DNA from: Oscillospiraceae bacterium
GTDB lineage: Bacteria > Bacillota > Clostridia > Oscillospirales > Ruminococcaceae
Direction of reading: 5' to 3'
DNA length: 64,000 nt
Assembly (NCBI GenBank): GCA_902779915.1
Contig: CACZDM010000001.1
Span: 62,001-126,000 of the forward strand
The position numbers were made by a program, and so were the translations under genes. Of the stretch, positions 45,993 through 55,945 are shown piece after piece. The notes beneath the pieces are model-generated. The model did not search any database. It worked only from the letters and a program-made list of their open reading frames with translations, and had not been told where the DNA came from. Positions within the stretch are counted from its first letter, which is position 1. The number at the start of each line of letters is the position of its first letter.

Positions 45993-46422
45993 TAAAAACC
46001 ACCACCACTATCAAAAATGCCCTTGAGTGGATAAATAATTAACACATGATTCACACTTTATATTATAAGCATATCAAAATTTGTAATAAATGTCAAACAG
46101 CTTTTACATTTTTTCCAAAAATTTTGTGTATATCAACAATTTATATGTTGAAGTCAACTCGCCCAAAACCATTAATTTGCGTGTTTTAGTCAGATTATAT
46201 TCAATATTCCTAAAACTCCCCTGCGCTCTAATCAAAAAAAGTTTGTTAATATATTGAAAATGTTGGATTAAAGCAAATTATATCTTAACTATATTATTAT
46301 ATGTATGGACAAACTAAATAATTCAACTGATCATATCCTTATTTGATTCCAGACTAATATTAAACTAAAATATGAGAAAAATAAAAAACAGAACATAAAA
46401 TTTAACGAAAAGAGGAAAAAAC
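45993..46422. other. intergenic region between divergent glgB and the CmpB-like gene
   Basis: AT-rich. On the minus strand TTGACA (about 46096) with TATGCT 17 bases on could be the glgB promoter, but the -10 is poor. Nothing else recognised. Confidence 0.4.
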
Positions 46423-46860
46423 ATGGCGAAAGAAATCTGGCTGGCTTGTTTTGGAGGATTCTCATATTTTACTCTTGAGCTCATATATAATGGAGACAGC
46501 CATTGGATTTGCTTTGTTTTTGGAAGCATATGCTTTGAAATTGTTGGGAAAATCAGACTTTTAAATTTGAATATGTTGGTAAAATGTTTGCTTTGCGGAT
46601 TATTTATAACGGTTTTCGAATTTTTTATGGGCGTTATTTTTAATATGATCTTAAACTGGAATATGTGGAACTATTCTATGTTTTTCTTGAACATATCCGG
46701 CCAAATTTGCCTCTATTTCTCGCTCATTTGGATTCTTTTGTCATTCCCCGCAATAAAACTCCATCAAGCCTTGAGCCAAGCAATCAATAAAACTCAGGAA
46801 CGCAAAAAACGCTGCCCAAACCCAAAAGCACTAGTCTATAAAACAAAACAAGCCCAATAA
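46423..46860 (+). CDS. CmpB-like (putative ABC transporter permease) membrane protein
   Basis: 145 residues with four hydrophobic segments. The C-terminal part 'MWNYSMFFLNISGQICLYFS' followed by 'LIWILLSFPAIKLHQAL' is the recognisable signature of the CmpB/'putative ABC-transporter type IV' family, common in Clostridia and of unknown function. A basic Cys/Lys tail follows. AAAAGAGG precedes ATG at 46423. Convergent with proA. Confidence 0.8.
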   Translation: MAKEIWLACFGGFSYFTLELIYNGDSHWICFVFGSICFEIVGKIRLLNLNMLVKCLLCGLFITVFEFFMGVIFNMILNWNMWNYSMFFLNISGQICLYFSLIWILLSFPAIKLHQALSQAINKTQERKKRCPNPKALVYKTKQAQ

Positions 46861-46889
46861 ATAGCCAAAAAACGATATATATATCGCAA

Positions 46890-48131
46890 TTATCTTATTT
46901 GCCCGTCTCCTCTGATAATAAACTTCGGCGTTGTCAAATCTTTTAAACCCATAGGGCCTCTGGCATGCAGTTTTTGAGTTGATATTCCAATCTCAGCTCC
47001 CAATCCAAATTCATTGCCGTCGGTGAACCTGGTTGAAGCATTAACATAAACCGCGGCCGAGTCAACTTCTTTCAAAAAATATTCCGCGCTAAAATAATCC
47101 GAAGTCACTATGGCCTCAGAATGCCCAGACGAATATTTGTTAATATGCCTAACGGCGGCCTGGACGCAGTCAACAATTTTAACCGACATTTTATACCCCA
47201 AATACTCAGCATAGTAGTCGTCTTCAGACGCAATTTGAATTTCAGGCAGGATTTGCTTTGTCCTCGGGCAGCCAACCAACTCAACGCCAAATTTATCAAA
47301 TTCCTCTTTTAATCTTTTCAAAAAATTCTCTGCAACGCTTTGGTGAACCAACAAACTCTCAGCAGAATTGCAGACCGAAGGACGCGACGTTTTTGCGTTA
47401 ACAGTGATGCGAATGGCCATGTCTATGTCGGCGCTTTGATCTATGTATATATGACAATTTCCAACGCCCGTTTCAATAACCGGAACGGTTGAATTCTGTG
47501 AAACGGATTTAATCAGCCCCGCGCTCCCTCTTGGAATCAAAACGTCCAAAATTCCGCGCATTTTCATCATTTCTAAAGCGCTGCTTCGATCGGTTTTTTT
47601 GACAAGTCCGATGATATTTGGATCTATATCATTTTTTTCGATTGCATTTTGCATGAGCTCAACCAAAGCGGTGTTGGTGTGGATGGCTTCCTTGCCCCCT
47701 CGAAGCAAAACAGCATTTCCGGATTTTATGCATAAAGCAGCAACGTCAACCGAAACATTAGGACGCGATTCATATATCACCCCGATTAGGCCGATTGGAA
47801 CTTGGATTTTTTCTATTTTCAGACCGCTTGGCCTGGTCTGGCCCCAAACAACTTGATATGAAGGATCCGGCAAACTGATTAACTCAGAAACCCCAAGCGC
47901 CATCGATTCAATCCTCTTTGGGGTCAACATCAGCCTATCAACAAGATGTTTTGGCATGTTGCTTTCTCGCACAGCCTCAAGGTCTTTTTGGTTCTTCTTG
48001 AGGATCAGATCCATACTTCCTCTCAAAGACTCTCCAATCGACTTTAAAATATTATTTTTAACGCAAGTTTTTGCTTTATTTATATACTTTGAGGCCAATT
48101 TAATTTTTTTGGCTTGGGAAACAGTATCCAT
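46890..48131 (-). CDS. proA: gamma-glutamyl phosphate reductase
   Basis: Second step of proline synthesis: NADPH reduction of glutamyl phosphate to the semialdehyde. 413 residues, with catalytic Cys in 'TSRPSVCNSAESLLVH' (about residue 250), 'YESRPNVSVDVAALCIKSGN' and 'EFGLGAEIGISTQKLHARGP'. AAAGGGCGG precedes ATG. 40 bases after proB. Confidence 0.97.
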   Translation of the reverse strand: MDTVSQAKKIKLASKYINKAKTCVKNNILKSIGESLRGSMDLILKKNQKDLEAVRESNMPKHLVDRLMLTPKRIESMALGVSELISLPDPSYQVVWGQTRPSGLKIEKIQVPIGLIGVIYESRPNVSVDVAALCIKSGNAVLLRGGKEAIHTNTALVELMQNAIEKNDIDPNIIGLVKKTDRSSALEMMKMRGILDVLIPRGSAGLIKSVSQNSTVPVIETGVGNCHIYIDQSADIDMAIRITVNAKTSRPSVCNSAESLLVHQSVAENFLKRLKEEFDKFGVELVGCPRTKQILPEIQIASEDDYYAEYLGYKMSVKIVDCVQAAVRHINKYSSGHSEAIVTSDYFSAEYFLKEVDSAAVYVNASTRFTDGNEFGLGAEIGISTQKLHARGPMGLKDLTTPKFIIRGDGQIR

Positions 48132-48171
48132 ATCAAACCGCCCTTTCTTGAAAATTTATGTTGATTGTCTT

Positions 48172-48945
48172 TTATTTTAAACTAATCAGCGTTCCCTCAG
48201 GCTTTCCCTGGAAAATGCTATATATTCTGTCTGGATGAGAGCCATTAGCAATCAAAGTTGGAATGCTTTCAAGGGAAGCCATTTTTGCTGCGTTTAGCTT
48301 TGTCAGCATTCCTCCTGTTCCAAGAGCGTTTGGCTCTCCTTTTGCGGATTCAACAACCGATTTGTCAATTTTTTGTATATGTTTTATTAATTTTGCATCC
48401 GGATTTTTTAAAGGATTGCTGTCAAAAACTCCATCCAAGTCAGTGAGTATAACCAAAATATCTGCGTCTATTAAAACAGCAACAGCGGCGGATAGAGTGT
48501 CGTTATCGCCAAACTCAAGCTCGCTAATTGACATTGTGTCGTTAGCGTTGACGATTGGAATTATGTTTTTATCCAGAAGAGAAAAAAATGTGTTTTTTGC
48601 GTTTAATTCGTCTTCTTTTTCATTTAAAACCTGCTGCGTCAGCAAAATTTGAGCAACCATATGCCCGTAATGTGAAAAAAGCGAGTCATACATATTGATT
48701 AGTTCACATTGGCCAACAGCAGCGCAAGCTTGCCGAGCTGCGACGCTTTTTGGAGGAGTCGAATATCCCATTTTCCCCGCTCCAACGCCAATCGCTCCTG
48801 ACGTGACCAAAACGACGTCTCTTCCAGTGTTTTTGATGTCCGCAAGAACTTTAACCAAAGCCTCCATATGGCGTATATTCAAAAGCCCTGTTGAATGCGC
48901 AAGAGTTGAGGTTCCGACTTTAACAACAATCCTTTGAAATTTCAT
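48172..48945 (-). CDS. proB: glutamate 5-kinase
   Basis: First step of proline synthesis. 257 residues of amino-acid-kinase fold: 'IVVKVGTSTLAHSTGLLN', 'VLVTSGAIGVGAGKMG', 'NANDTMSISELEFGDNDTLS' and 'GTGGMLTKLNAAKMAS'. It lacks the C-terminal PUA domain found in many ProB proteins, as is usual for short clostridial forms. ATG at 48945 rather than 48960 fits the family start. proC is not in the window. Confidence 0.96.
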   Translation of the reverse strand: MKFQRIVVKVGTSTLAHSTGLLNIRHMEALVKVLADIKNTGRDVVLVTSGAIGVGAGKMGYSTPPKSVAARQACAAVGQCELINMYDSLFSHYGHMVAQILLTQQVLNEKEDELNAKNTFFSLLDKNIIPIVNANDTMSISELEFGDNDTLSAAVAVLIDADILVILTDLDGVFDSNPLKNPDAKLIKHIQKIDKSVVESAKGEPNALGTGGMLTKLNAAKMASLESIPTLIANGSHPDRIYSIFQGKPEGTLISLK

Positions 48946-49088
48946 AAAAAAACCACACACCCCACAGTTTCTAATCGAATTTGATTATATCATAAATTTA
49001 AAAAGTTTTCCATCCAAACGAAAAAATCAGCAAAATCAACAAAAAAACCAAAAATAAACACTCTCTTTTTATCTGTTTTTACAAATTT

Positions 49089-49754
49089 TTAATTTGAATT
49101 ATAGTTCAGGTTAAAATATTGTTGTTTTTTCAAGACGTGTTGATCATATGGGATAGGGTCACAAATTTCAAACATATTATCTCTTGTCCACATTTGAACT
49201 GTCGTCATAACCGCATAACCCCGGCCAGGCTTTGTTGCCCAAGCAAGCGGCGATCGCTTAGGAATTCCAAACATATATAGGATTGCGCTCAAAACCCCGC
49301 CATGACTGATTAACGCTGCCTCATGAATTTGGTTTTTCATCATGTCTAAAATCAAATGGTTAAAACCTTTGGCAATGCGGTTTATGAATGTTTTTTTATC
49401 CTCCCCGCTTTTTGGAGGCTGGCTCATGTGGCCATCAATCCAACTTTCATATTCAGAGTTGTTTGAAAGCTCGTCTATTGATTTGTTTTCAAAAATGCCA
49501 AATGAATATTCTTTTAAATCATCAACGGTTTCAATGAGGCTGTGGGAATATATGAGCTTGGCCGTTTCTAAGGCGCGCCTCAACGGACTGGAATAGACCT
49601 TTTGAATTTTGGGATATTCGCATTTTGAGATAAGCGACAGAATTTCCCGCTTGCCCTCAGCGTTTAAAGGCAAATCTGTCAGGCCAAGATACCTGCCATC
49701 ACGATTTGCATCCGTTATTCCGTGGCGTATTAAATATAGTTTATATGTCCTCAA
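49089..49754 (-). CDS. histidine phosphatase family protein
   Basis: 221 residues: 'LYLIRHGITDANRDGRYLG' (RHG motif, phospho-His), 'VYSSPLRRALETAKLIY', and second His in 'AALISHGGVLSAILYMFG'. This is the phosphoglycerate mutase/alpha-ribazole phosphatase superfamily; 'GRYLGLTDLPLN' resembles CobC-like members but no cobalamin genes are near, so the substrate is undecided. TTG start at 49754 behind GGAGGAGG. Confidence 0.9.
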   Translation of the reverse strand: MRTYKLYLIRHGITDANRDGRYLGLTDLPLNAEGKREILSLISKCEYPKIQKVYSSPLRRALETAKLIYSHSLIETVDDLKEYSFGIFENKSIDELSNNSEYESWIDGHMSQPPKSGEDKKTFINRIAKGFNHLILDMMKNQIHEAALISHGGVLSAILYMFGIPKRSPLAWATKPGRGYAVMTTVQMWTRDNMFEICDPIPYDQHVLKKQQYFNLNYNSN

Positions 49755-49986
49755 AATAATCCTCCTCCAATCAACTCACTCATTTTAAATAATATATTCT
49801 CATCATTATACCACAATCTTTTCAAAATTACAAAACTTTTTCGACATTTGCGCTTTAAAACATCCACACAAATAGTATAACTGCATTTTGATGTTGTGAT
49901 TTTACATAATTTATTGCAAATATATTGCTTAATTTTGGGCATATTCACAAAAATTAAATTATTTGTTCGACATTTTAAAAAATGTT

Positions 49987-50015
49987 TTGACAAACTTCTG
50001 ACAATGTAATATAAT
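49987..50015 (+). promoter_or_regulatory. promoter of the XRE regulator gene
   Basis: TTGACA (49987-49992), 17 bases, TATAAT (50010-50015). Confidence 0.88.
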
Positions 50016-50023
50016 ACATATTG

Positions 50024-50053
50024 TTGTCTACTGGAAGTATTTTTAATAGACAA
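50024..50053. promoter_or_regulatory. candidate operator (inverted repeat)
   Basis: TTGTCTA (50024-50030) and its exact reverse complement TAGACAA (50047-50053) lie just after the promoter's start site. GACAAACT also occurs at 49989 and 50049. A plausible autoregulatory binding site for the XRE protein. Confidence 0.45.
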
Positions 50054-50099
50054 ACTACTAAACGTTAAAAATATATTTAAAATTGGAGGAAAAACAAAC

Positions 50100-50786
50100 A
50101 TGAGTTCCGATTTTCCACGTATTCTCGCTTTGCTAAGAAAAGAAAAAGGCCTGAGTCAAAAGGTTGCAGCCAGTCATCTGGACATTTCGCAGTCTTTGCT
50201 ATCACACTATGAGAAAGGAATTCGCGAATGCGGCTTGTCTTTTGTTATTAAAGTCGCTAAGTTTTACAACGTTTCGTGTGACTATTTGCTGGGAATATCC
50301 CCAAATAGAAATGGATCAACTTTATCTGTTGAAAATTTGAAAGATCCGTCCAGTCAAAAAGAGGTTTTAGATTCCAAAACATTAAAAACTGTTTATAAAA
50401 AAAAGATTTCATTTTACTCACTAAACGTCCTTTTTGATATACTGTCAAAAACCGATAATGATGAATTAACAAATGAAATGACCTCGTTTTTATATTTAGC
50501 GATATATAGAATGTTTCGAGTTTTGTTTAGAATGAACAAGAAAAACAAACGTGAAATGTTTGCTGTTTCCGACCTGGTTGCCAATCAATATGCTCAGGCC
50601 AGAATGATCAAATCTGAATCAAATGCAAATGTCATTTCTCGTAAAATTTCAACTAAAAAACATGACCAAGACGTGGCTCCGGACCAAATTCAAATCAACA
50701 ACAGCTTTTTGGAAGAAAATTATCCCAAAGACTATAGCGCGCTTCTCAATTTAGTAAAAAATTGCGAAGCACTAATGGAATACTAG
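50100..50786 (+). CDS. XRE family transcriptional regulator
   Basis: 228 residues. N-terminal helix-turn-helix (residues 5-62: 'LALLRKEKGLSQKVAASHLD' and 'SQSLLSHYEKGIRECGLSFV') of the Xre/Cro type, then a helical C-terminal part ('YSLNVLFDILSKTDNDEL') probably for dimerisation or signal sensing; no enzymatic domain. Its own near-consensus promoter and a candidate operator precede it, GGAGG stands before the ATG. Neighbours (histidine phosphatase, mtnN) give no clear target. Confidence 0.93.
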   Translation: MSSDFPRILALLRKEKGLSQKVAASHLDISQSLLSHYEKGIRECGLSFVIKVAKFYNVSCDYLLGISPNRNGSTLSVENLKDPSSQKEVLDSKTLKTVYKKKISFYSLNVLFDILSKTDNDELTNEMTSFLYLAIYRMFRVLFRMNKKNKREMFAVSDLVANQYAQARMIKSESNANVISRKISTKKHDQDVAPDQIQINNSFLEENYPKDYSALLNLVKNCEALMEY

Positions 50787-50799
50787 AGCTTGATTTATT

Positions 50800-51483
50800 C
50801 TATTTATTAATTAATTTTAGATACTGTTCAATTATTTTCGAGAGTTTGCTAGAAGCTTTAAATTTAAATTTTTCATATTCACTTTGAGCATTTCCATTAT
50901 CTGAAACGACCCTGACTGCGCCAAAATCAACATTTGCTTTAAAGCAAGCCTGAGCAATCGCTGCTGCTTCCATTTCAACAACGTTTGCGCCAAACTGTTT
51001 TTGTGTTTTTGCGATTTCTTCGCAAGATAAAAATTTATCTCCAGTTGCAAAAATGCTTCTTTTTGGCGAGGCTTTCGTCTTGGAAACTGCAACCCAGAGA
51101 TTTTCGAAAATGGTTTTACTTGCTTTGATTTTTAAAAGATTTATTCCCGAAATCAGGCCAACCGGGTCTCCAAGAAGCGAAGTGTCAACGTCGTGTTGAA
51201 CAAAATCTGTGGCTATGGCGACGTCACCAATGCTCATCGCCTTTGTCCCGCCTGCAATTCCAACGTTTATTATTTGATTCGGAGCATGTTTTAAGATTAT
51301 GGTTTGGGCGCAGATCGCAGCGTTGACTTTTCCAGGGCAGCACTTCGAGACGACAAGCCCTGTGTTTTCATGCCTGCCTTCGCAAAAAAACGTTTGACAA
51401 AATGTATATTTTTTTTTGTTTTCGACTAAATGTAAAATTTGATCTATTTCAACGTCCATGGCCCCGATTATTGCAATTTTCAC
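50800..51483 (-). CDS. mtnN: 5'-methylthioadenosine/S-adenosylhomocysteine nucleosidase
   Basis: Hydrolyses MTA and SAH to adenine plus the thioribose. 227 residues with 'IAIIGAMDVEIDQILHLVEN', 'NVGIAGGTKAMSIGDVAIAT' and the catalytic 'ANVVEMEAAAIAQACF' and 'VRVVSDNGN'. GTG start at 51483 behind GGTGG. Convergent with the XRE gene, divergent from ung. Confidence 0.94.
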   Translation of the reverse strand: MKIAIIGAMDVEIDQILHLVENKKKYTFCQTFFCEGRHENTGLVVSKCCPGKVNAAICAQTIILKHAPNQIINVGIAGGTKAMSIGDVAIATDFVQHDVDTSLLGDPVGLISGINLLKIKASKTIFENLWVAVSKTKASPKRSIFATGDKFLSCEEIAKTQKQFGANVVEMEAAAIAQACFKANVDFGAVRVVSDNGNAQSEYEKFKFKASSKLSKIIEQYLKLINK

Positions 51484-51576
51484 AGTAAATATCCACCACC
51501 TTACGTTAAAAAAATAAAATTAAAAAACATCACCTATAAACCTCTTTATAAATATAACTTTTGGAGGAAATTTTAA

Positions 51577-52239
51577 ATGGTTTCAATTGGAAATCTGTGG
51601 GACAAGCTTTTAATTAAAGAATGGGAAAAAGAATACTATCAAAAACTGCGCCGCATTTTAAAGCATGAATATTCAACAACAACCATATACCCCAATATGC
51701 ACGACATATTCAACGCGCTGAAATATGTTGACTATGGAAACTGCAAAGTTGTCATAATTGGCCAGGATCCATACCACGGCGAGGGGCAAGCCCACGGATT
51801 GTCTTTTTCAGTTAAACCGGGGGTTAAGGTTCCGCCGTCCCTGAAAAACATATATAAAGAAATCGAGGATGACATCGGCTCCCCGCAGCCTCAAAACAAC
51901 GGAGATCTAACCCGCTGGGCAAAACAGGGCGTTTTGCTTTTAAATGCTGTTTTAACCGTCCGCGCAGGGCTTGCCAATTCGCATGCAAAAATCGGATGGC
52001 AAAACTTAACGGACAAAATCATTAAAATTTTAAACGAGCGCGAAAAGCCAATGGTCTTTTTGCTTTGGGGAGCCTATGCTGGCAAAAAGCAAGAACTCAT
52101 AACAAACCCAATTCACCTAACCCTCAAGGCCCCCCATCCCAGCCCTTTATCAGCATCAAGAGGATTTTTTGGCTGTCGACACTTTTCCAAAACCAATGAA
52201 TTTCTAGAAAAAACCGGCCAAACTCCAATAAAGTGGTGA
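51577..52239 (+). CDS. ung: uracil-DNA glycosylase
   Basis: Family 1 UDG removes uracil from DNA. 220 residues: 'VVIIGQDPYHGEGQAHGLSF' with catalytic Asp and Tyr, 'LLLNAVLTVRAG', and 'APHPSPLSASRGFFGCRHF' with catalytic His. GGAGG before ATG at 51577. Followed by an AT-only hairpin (ATATGTTT/AAACATAT, about 52248-52270). Confidence 0.97.
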   Translation: MVSIGNLWDKLLIKEWEKEYYQKLRRILKHEYSTTTIYPNMHDIFNALKYVDYGNCKVVIIGQDPYHGEGQAHGLSFSVKPGVKVPPSLKNIYKEIEDDIGSPQPQNNGDLTRWAKQGVLLLNAVLTVRAGLANSHAKIGWQNLTDKIIKILNEREKPMVFLLWGAYAGKKQELITNPIHLTLKAPHPSPLSASRGFFGCRHFSKTNEFLEKTGQTPIKW

Positions 52240-52274
52240 TAAAAATTCATATGTTTAAAATAAAAACATATCCT

Positions 52275-52664
52275 TTAATTTTGGGCTTTTGTTTGTTTGC
52301 TTGATTCGTCGTTTTGATTTTTTTCGCTTTGACAAAACTCACTCTTTTGATTTTGGCAAAGTGACTTTTTTTTTATTTCATCGTATTCACATTCGGCGCA
52401 TTTTAACTGCAAAAATAAATCATCAATCTCTTGGCAAATTGCGTTTATTTTGGATTTAAACAGCTCGCAACAATCCATCTTCATATTTTTTTGATGCGAA
52501 TATGTTATTGATCCAATTTTTGTGTATTTACGTTCTATTTTTGATTTTAATTTAGCCATTTTCCATTTTAGTTGAGAAATCTCAATCAATTGCTGGGTCT
52601 TTTTTTCAGCGGATTTTGCAAAAGATCCAAGCCGAAAAATCAAAGAATCAAAACCACTGCTCAT
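52275..52664 (-). CDS. coiled-coil protein of unknown function
   Basis: 129 residues, helical and charged ('ISQLKWKMAKLKSKIERKYT', 'SKINAICQEIDDLFLQLKCA') with several cysteines, one pair in 'DCCELF' and 'CAECEY', and a Gln/Ser/Asn-rich tail. Not recognised; a small cytoplasmic coiled-coil, perhaps metal binding. GGAGGT stands ten bases before ATG at 52664. Confidence 0.7.
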   Translation of the reverse strand: MSSGFDSLIFRLGSFAKSAEKKTQQLIEISQLKWKMAKLKSKIERKYTKIGSITYSHQKNMKMDCCELFKSKINAICQEIDDLFLQLKCAECEYDEIKKKSLCQNQKSEFCQSEKNQNDESSKQTKAQN

Positions 52665-52844
52665 AATAAACATACCTCCAAACAGATAATTATAAAAATT
52701 TGTTTATATATTGTTTTTAAAGCCGACGATTTTTCTGCCGTGTCGCCCAAGTGCAAAAGCATTATATCATATCTTTATGCACATTACCACATAAAAATTT
52801 GGAAGACAAGTTTTTTTAGTATATATATCAACCTTTCATATATT

Positions 52845-55800
52845 TTAGAACACCTTGCTTTTTGGAGCAAAAAACACTTTATATATAAAAATCAAAGCAA
52901 CAGCCACGCCAATAAATATCAACACGCTTTGCCTAAATCCCGCTTCAATCATCATTCCAAACAGCATTGGCCCTAAAACATTCCCTATTCCAAGACTTAT
53001 ATCAAACACTGACAAAATTTTTTTATTTTCATATTTTGGGGCATTTTTCATTTCCAGCATATTGTTTACAGCTGCATTTTCTCCAAAGCTATATGCAATT
53101 CCTAAAATTAAAAGTCCAACAATGAATATATTTAAATTATTAAAATTTGCCAGAAGAAGCATTGCCAAAAAACTCAAAACCATAGCAACATATATCGCAT
53201 TTTCTTTAAACTTTTTCATCGTAAACGAAGTTATTGCAGACCCGAAAAACACCCCAGAAAAACTCACTGCAGCCATCATTATGGAGGTTTGTTCTTCATA
53301 TAAATCCATAACACTTCCATATATCGGAATATAGTAATCAGAAAATCCGGAAATTATTCCCCAAACAACAACGACAAACGCGACAAAAGCCAAAACTTGC
53401 TTTGAAAGCAAAAATTTTATGATGTTTGTTTTTGGATTGTCTTCAACATTTTCACATCTGGGAGCAACATAGGTTTTGCAAAGAAACAAGCAAAACATCA
53501 AAGACACAATATCCACAAACACTGCTGCTAGAAAAACCTGACCATATTCTAAAAAGCTATATAAAAATGCGCCAATAATCGTTCCAATAAAAACTCCCGA
53601 ACTCCTTCCAGACAAGCATTCAACGCTTGCTTGCTGATTAGATTTTTCGTCTAAACTAGCCAAATAGTTGCGTTTAACATTTATTAAAAGCCCAAAACCC
53701 AGGCCATTAATCAAAAGAGCAAACGTCATAAGATAATAGGAATTTGCAAATGACAAGATTAAATTGCTTGAAATTGAACAAATTGCTCCAAACAAAGTTA
53801 ATTTTTTAAAGCCAAGTCTTTTAAACAGTTTTATTGAAATTAGAGGGGCAAGCGTTGTAAACAGAATGTTTATTGACAGCGGAATGCTTCCTGCGAGCAT
53901 TTTTGGTATGCCTAATTTTTCAGAATAAAATGAAAACGTATACATTGGCAAAAATATTGCACTAAGGTTAATGGATATGCTAAAAACAACGTTGGCAAGC
54001 CGCAACATATGCGTTGGCAAAACAACCTCTTCTTCTCCCCTCTGCTGCCAGATTTTCAGCTTATATTTTGATTTTGCCTCTAAAAACGCGATTAATTCAT
54101 TAACAAAAAATGCTGCAAAAATTAGAAAACACAGTATTTTAACTATTGTCATATTAATTATTTCACTCAGTTGCTCTTCAATGACTAGCGCATCTTTTGT
54201 TATAGAAATTACCGCAACAACATCCCCGTCAGAGTTAAAAATCGGCGACCTTGAAATCAAAAAGGACCCTTCAAACGTCTCCACACGATATGCTTCAGAC
54301 TGCTTATTTTCATATATAAACTCAAGTTTTTTTCTTGTTTGATCACTAACTGGGTAATATGCCCCTGTTGAAAGGTCTTGAAAAATTAATATTGTTGCAA
54401 CTCCATCAACAAACGTGTCTAGTTCCGCTCCCATTCTAGAGTCTATATATTCACTTCCAGCAGTGACTGCTCGAATTTGATCAGAAAGAATTTTATATTC
54501 TTCATTCATAAAGTCAGAAGCACTTTTAATGCTTGATATTTTTTCTGCGTCTATAGTTTTGGCTGCTATTTTAGAAATAGATGATAGCTTATCTTGCAAG
54601 TCCTTTTCAAAAATAGAGCGCATAGCTGGCATAACAAACGGTAATATTATTAATGAAGCCATGCAAGTTGTTATAATTATTATTAATTCAACGGCAATAA
54701 ATTTGCTAATTTTAAATCTATTGAACAACAGACAAAAAACCAACCTCATAAATATATATATTCCAGATATTATGCAAATTATCATTGCAGCATATGCGCT
54801 CAGCTCAGGCAAAAAATATGCAAGATCCTTTTTAAAACAACTGCTATTTTTTAATATTTCCCCGTCTATTGTCATAGAATATATAACATTTTCATCGATA
54901 ATAGTGGATATGACGTCACTTCGCTGACCATCACCAAATTCCACATTGTTGACTGCAACAGTTTGAAGCAAATTTCTGTTTGGTTCCAAATCTTGTTCTC
55001 CATATAGACTCTTTTGGCTGAGCACTTCTTCAACCTCATGAGTTGTTGGATATATTTTACTGATTGACGACGTTTTCAAGTCGGTGAAATATACAGATTC
55101 ATCACTTCCAACTGCAACACAATTTGGATAAACCGAGGGGTTAAGATCTTGGTATGTTGAAACTCCCTGATCATTGGCAACAAGAATTTTTCCGCGCTTA
55201 TCAACTGCATATATATTTCCGGTTTTTGAAGAAATCGAATAGTCTTTTATCAAATCTATTGCGCCCTCAAACTCATACCGCGATTTTATGACTATATTTT
55301 CGCCATCAGATTCCTCACATCCAACTTGAACATATTCAAAGCCCAAATCATCAGCTCGGATGAATTCAACATTCCCATTAAAATATCTTAAATTAAATAT
55401 TTTAGGCTTTCTTTCCAATTGCCCTTCATAATCCGCAACGTATAAAGTTTTTAAATATTGACCATTAGCACTATATTTGTTTATTGTTTCTTTTGAAAGC
55501 ACATAGCCGCTGTCATCCCAGGTTATGCCTTGAACATATATATTCTCATCATCATCGCTGGCAGTTACATTTTCAATTCGGCTAAAAGGCTTTTCATCCG
55601 CTTCGCCAATTGTCCAAACAACTCGGTCATTTTTTATTTTTAGCATCCTTTGTTTTCCGCTTTCAACAACATACATATCACCATATTTATTGACAAAACT
55701 AGCATATCCATTTTTAACATTTAAATTAGTGCTAAAACCATCAAGCCACAAATTAGAATCCAAAGCTTTAAAAGTAATATATGACATCAGCAAAAAAGCA

Positions 55801-55865
55801 ACAAAAATCAAATCAACGGCTTTAACTTTTTTAGATTTAAACCAGCAAAAAATTGATTTTAACAT
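52845..55865 (-). CDS. multidomain membrane protein: beta-propeller + Cache-like sensor + MFS domain (paralogue 1)
   Basis: About 1006 residues. In order: transmembrane helix (residues 17-37); an extracytoplasmic region (about 45-340) of repeated 'GxxYVVESGKQRMLKI' / 'GNIYAVDKRGKILVA' / 'SVYFTDLKTSSISKI' strands typical of an NHL-like beta-propeller; two helices (about 350-415); an extracytoplasmic sensor about 425-575 with 'ISRSPIFNSDGDVVAVISIT', the closing strands of Cache/PDC ligand-binding domains; then from about 635 twelve hydrophobic segments of a Major Facilitator transporter ('PKMLAGSIPLSINILF', 'YYLMTFALLINGLGFGLLI'). No kinase, cyclase or phosphatase output domain. ATG at 55865 aligns with the start of its neighbour. 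Function unknown; a ligand-gated or sensing transporter is inferred. Confidence 0.8.
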   Translation of the reverse strand: MLKSIFCWFKSKKVKAVDLIFVAFLLMSYITFKALDSNLWLDGFSTNLNVKNGYASFVNKYGDMYVVESGKQRMLKIKNDRVVWTIGEADEKPFSRIENVTASDDDENIYVQGITWDDSGYVLSKETINKYSANGQYLKTLYVADYEGQLERKPKIFNLRYFNGNVEFIRADDLGFEYVQVGCEESDGENIVIKSRYEFEGAIDLIKDYSISSKTGNIYAVDKRGKILVANDQGVSTYQDLNPSVYPNCVAVGSDESVYFTDLKTSSISKIYPTTHEVEEVLSQKSLYGEQDLEPNRNLLQTVAVNNVEFGDGQRSDVISTIIDENVIYSMTIDGEILKNSSCFKKDLAYFLPELSAYAAMIICIISGIYIFMRLVFCLLFNRFKISKFIAVELIIIITTCMASLIILPFVMPAMRSIFEKDLQDKLSSISKIAAKTIDAEKISSIKSASDFMNEEYKILSDQIRAVTAGSEYIDSRMGAELDTFVDGVATILIFQDLSTGAYYPVSDQTRKKLEFIYENKQSEAYRVETFEGSFLISRSPIFNSDGDVVAVISITKDALVIEEQLSEIINMTIVKILCFLIFAAFFVNELIAFLEAKSKYKLKIWQQRGEEEVVLPTHMLRLANVVFSISINLSAIFLPMYTFSFYSEKLGIPKMLAGSIPLSINILFTTLAPLISIKLFKRLGFKKLTLFGAICSISSNLILSFANSYYLMTFALLINGLGFGLLINVKRNYLASLDEKSNQQASVECLSGRSSGVFIGTIIGAFLYSFLEYGQVFLAAVFVDIVSLMFCLFLCKTYVAPRCENVEDNPKTNIIKFLLSKQVLAFVAFVVVVWGIISGFSDYYIPIYGSVMDLYEEQTSIMMAAVSFSGVFFGSAITSFTMKKFKENAIYVAMVLSFLAMLLLANFNNLNIFIVGLLILGIAYSFGENAAVNNMLEMKNAPKYENKKILSVFDISLGIGNVLGPMLFGMMIEAGFRQSVLIFIGVAVALIFIYKVFFAPKSKVF

Positions 55866-55945
55866 TTTGATCAAAACCCTTTCTGTATACATTACGTAGT
55901 AAATACATCGTTTATCATGGATTTATTTAAAAACTTTATTGAAAT

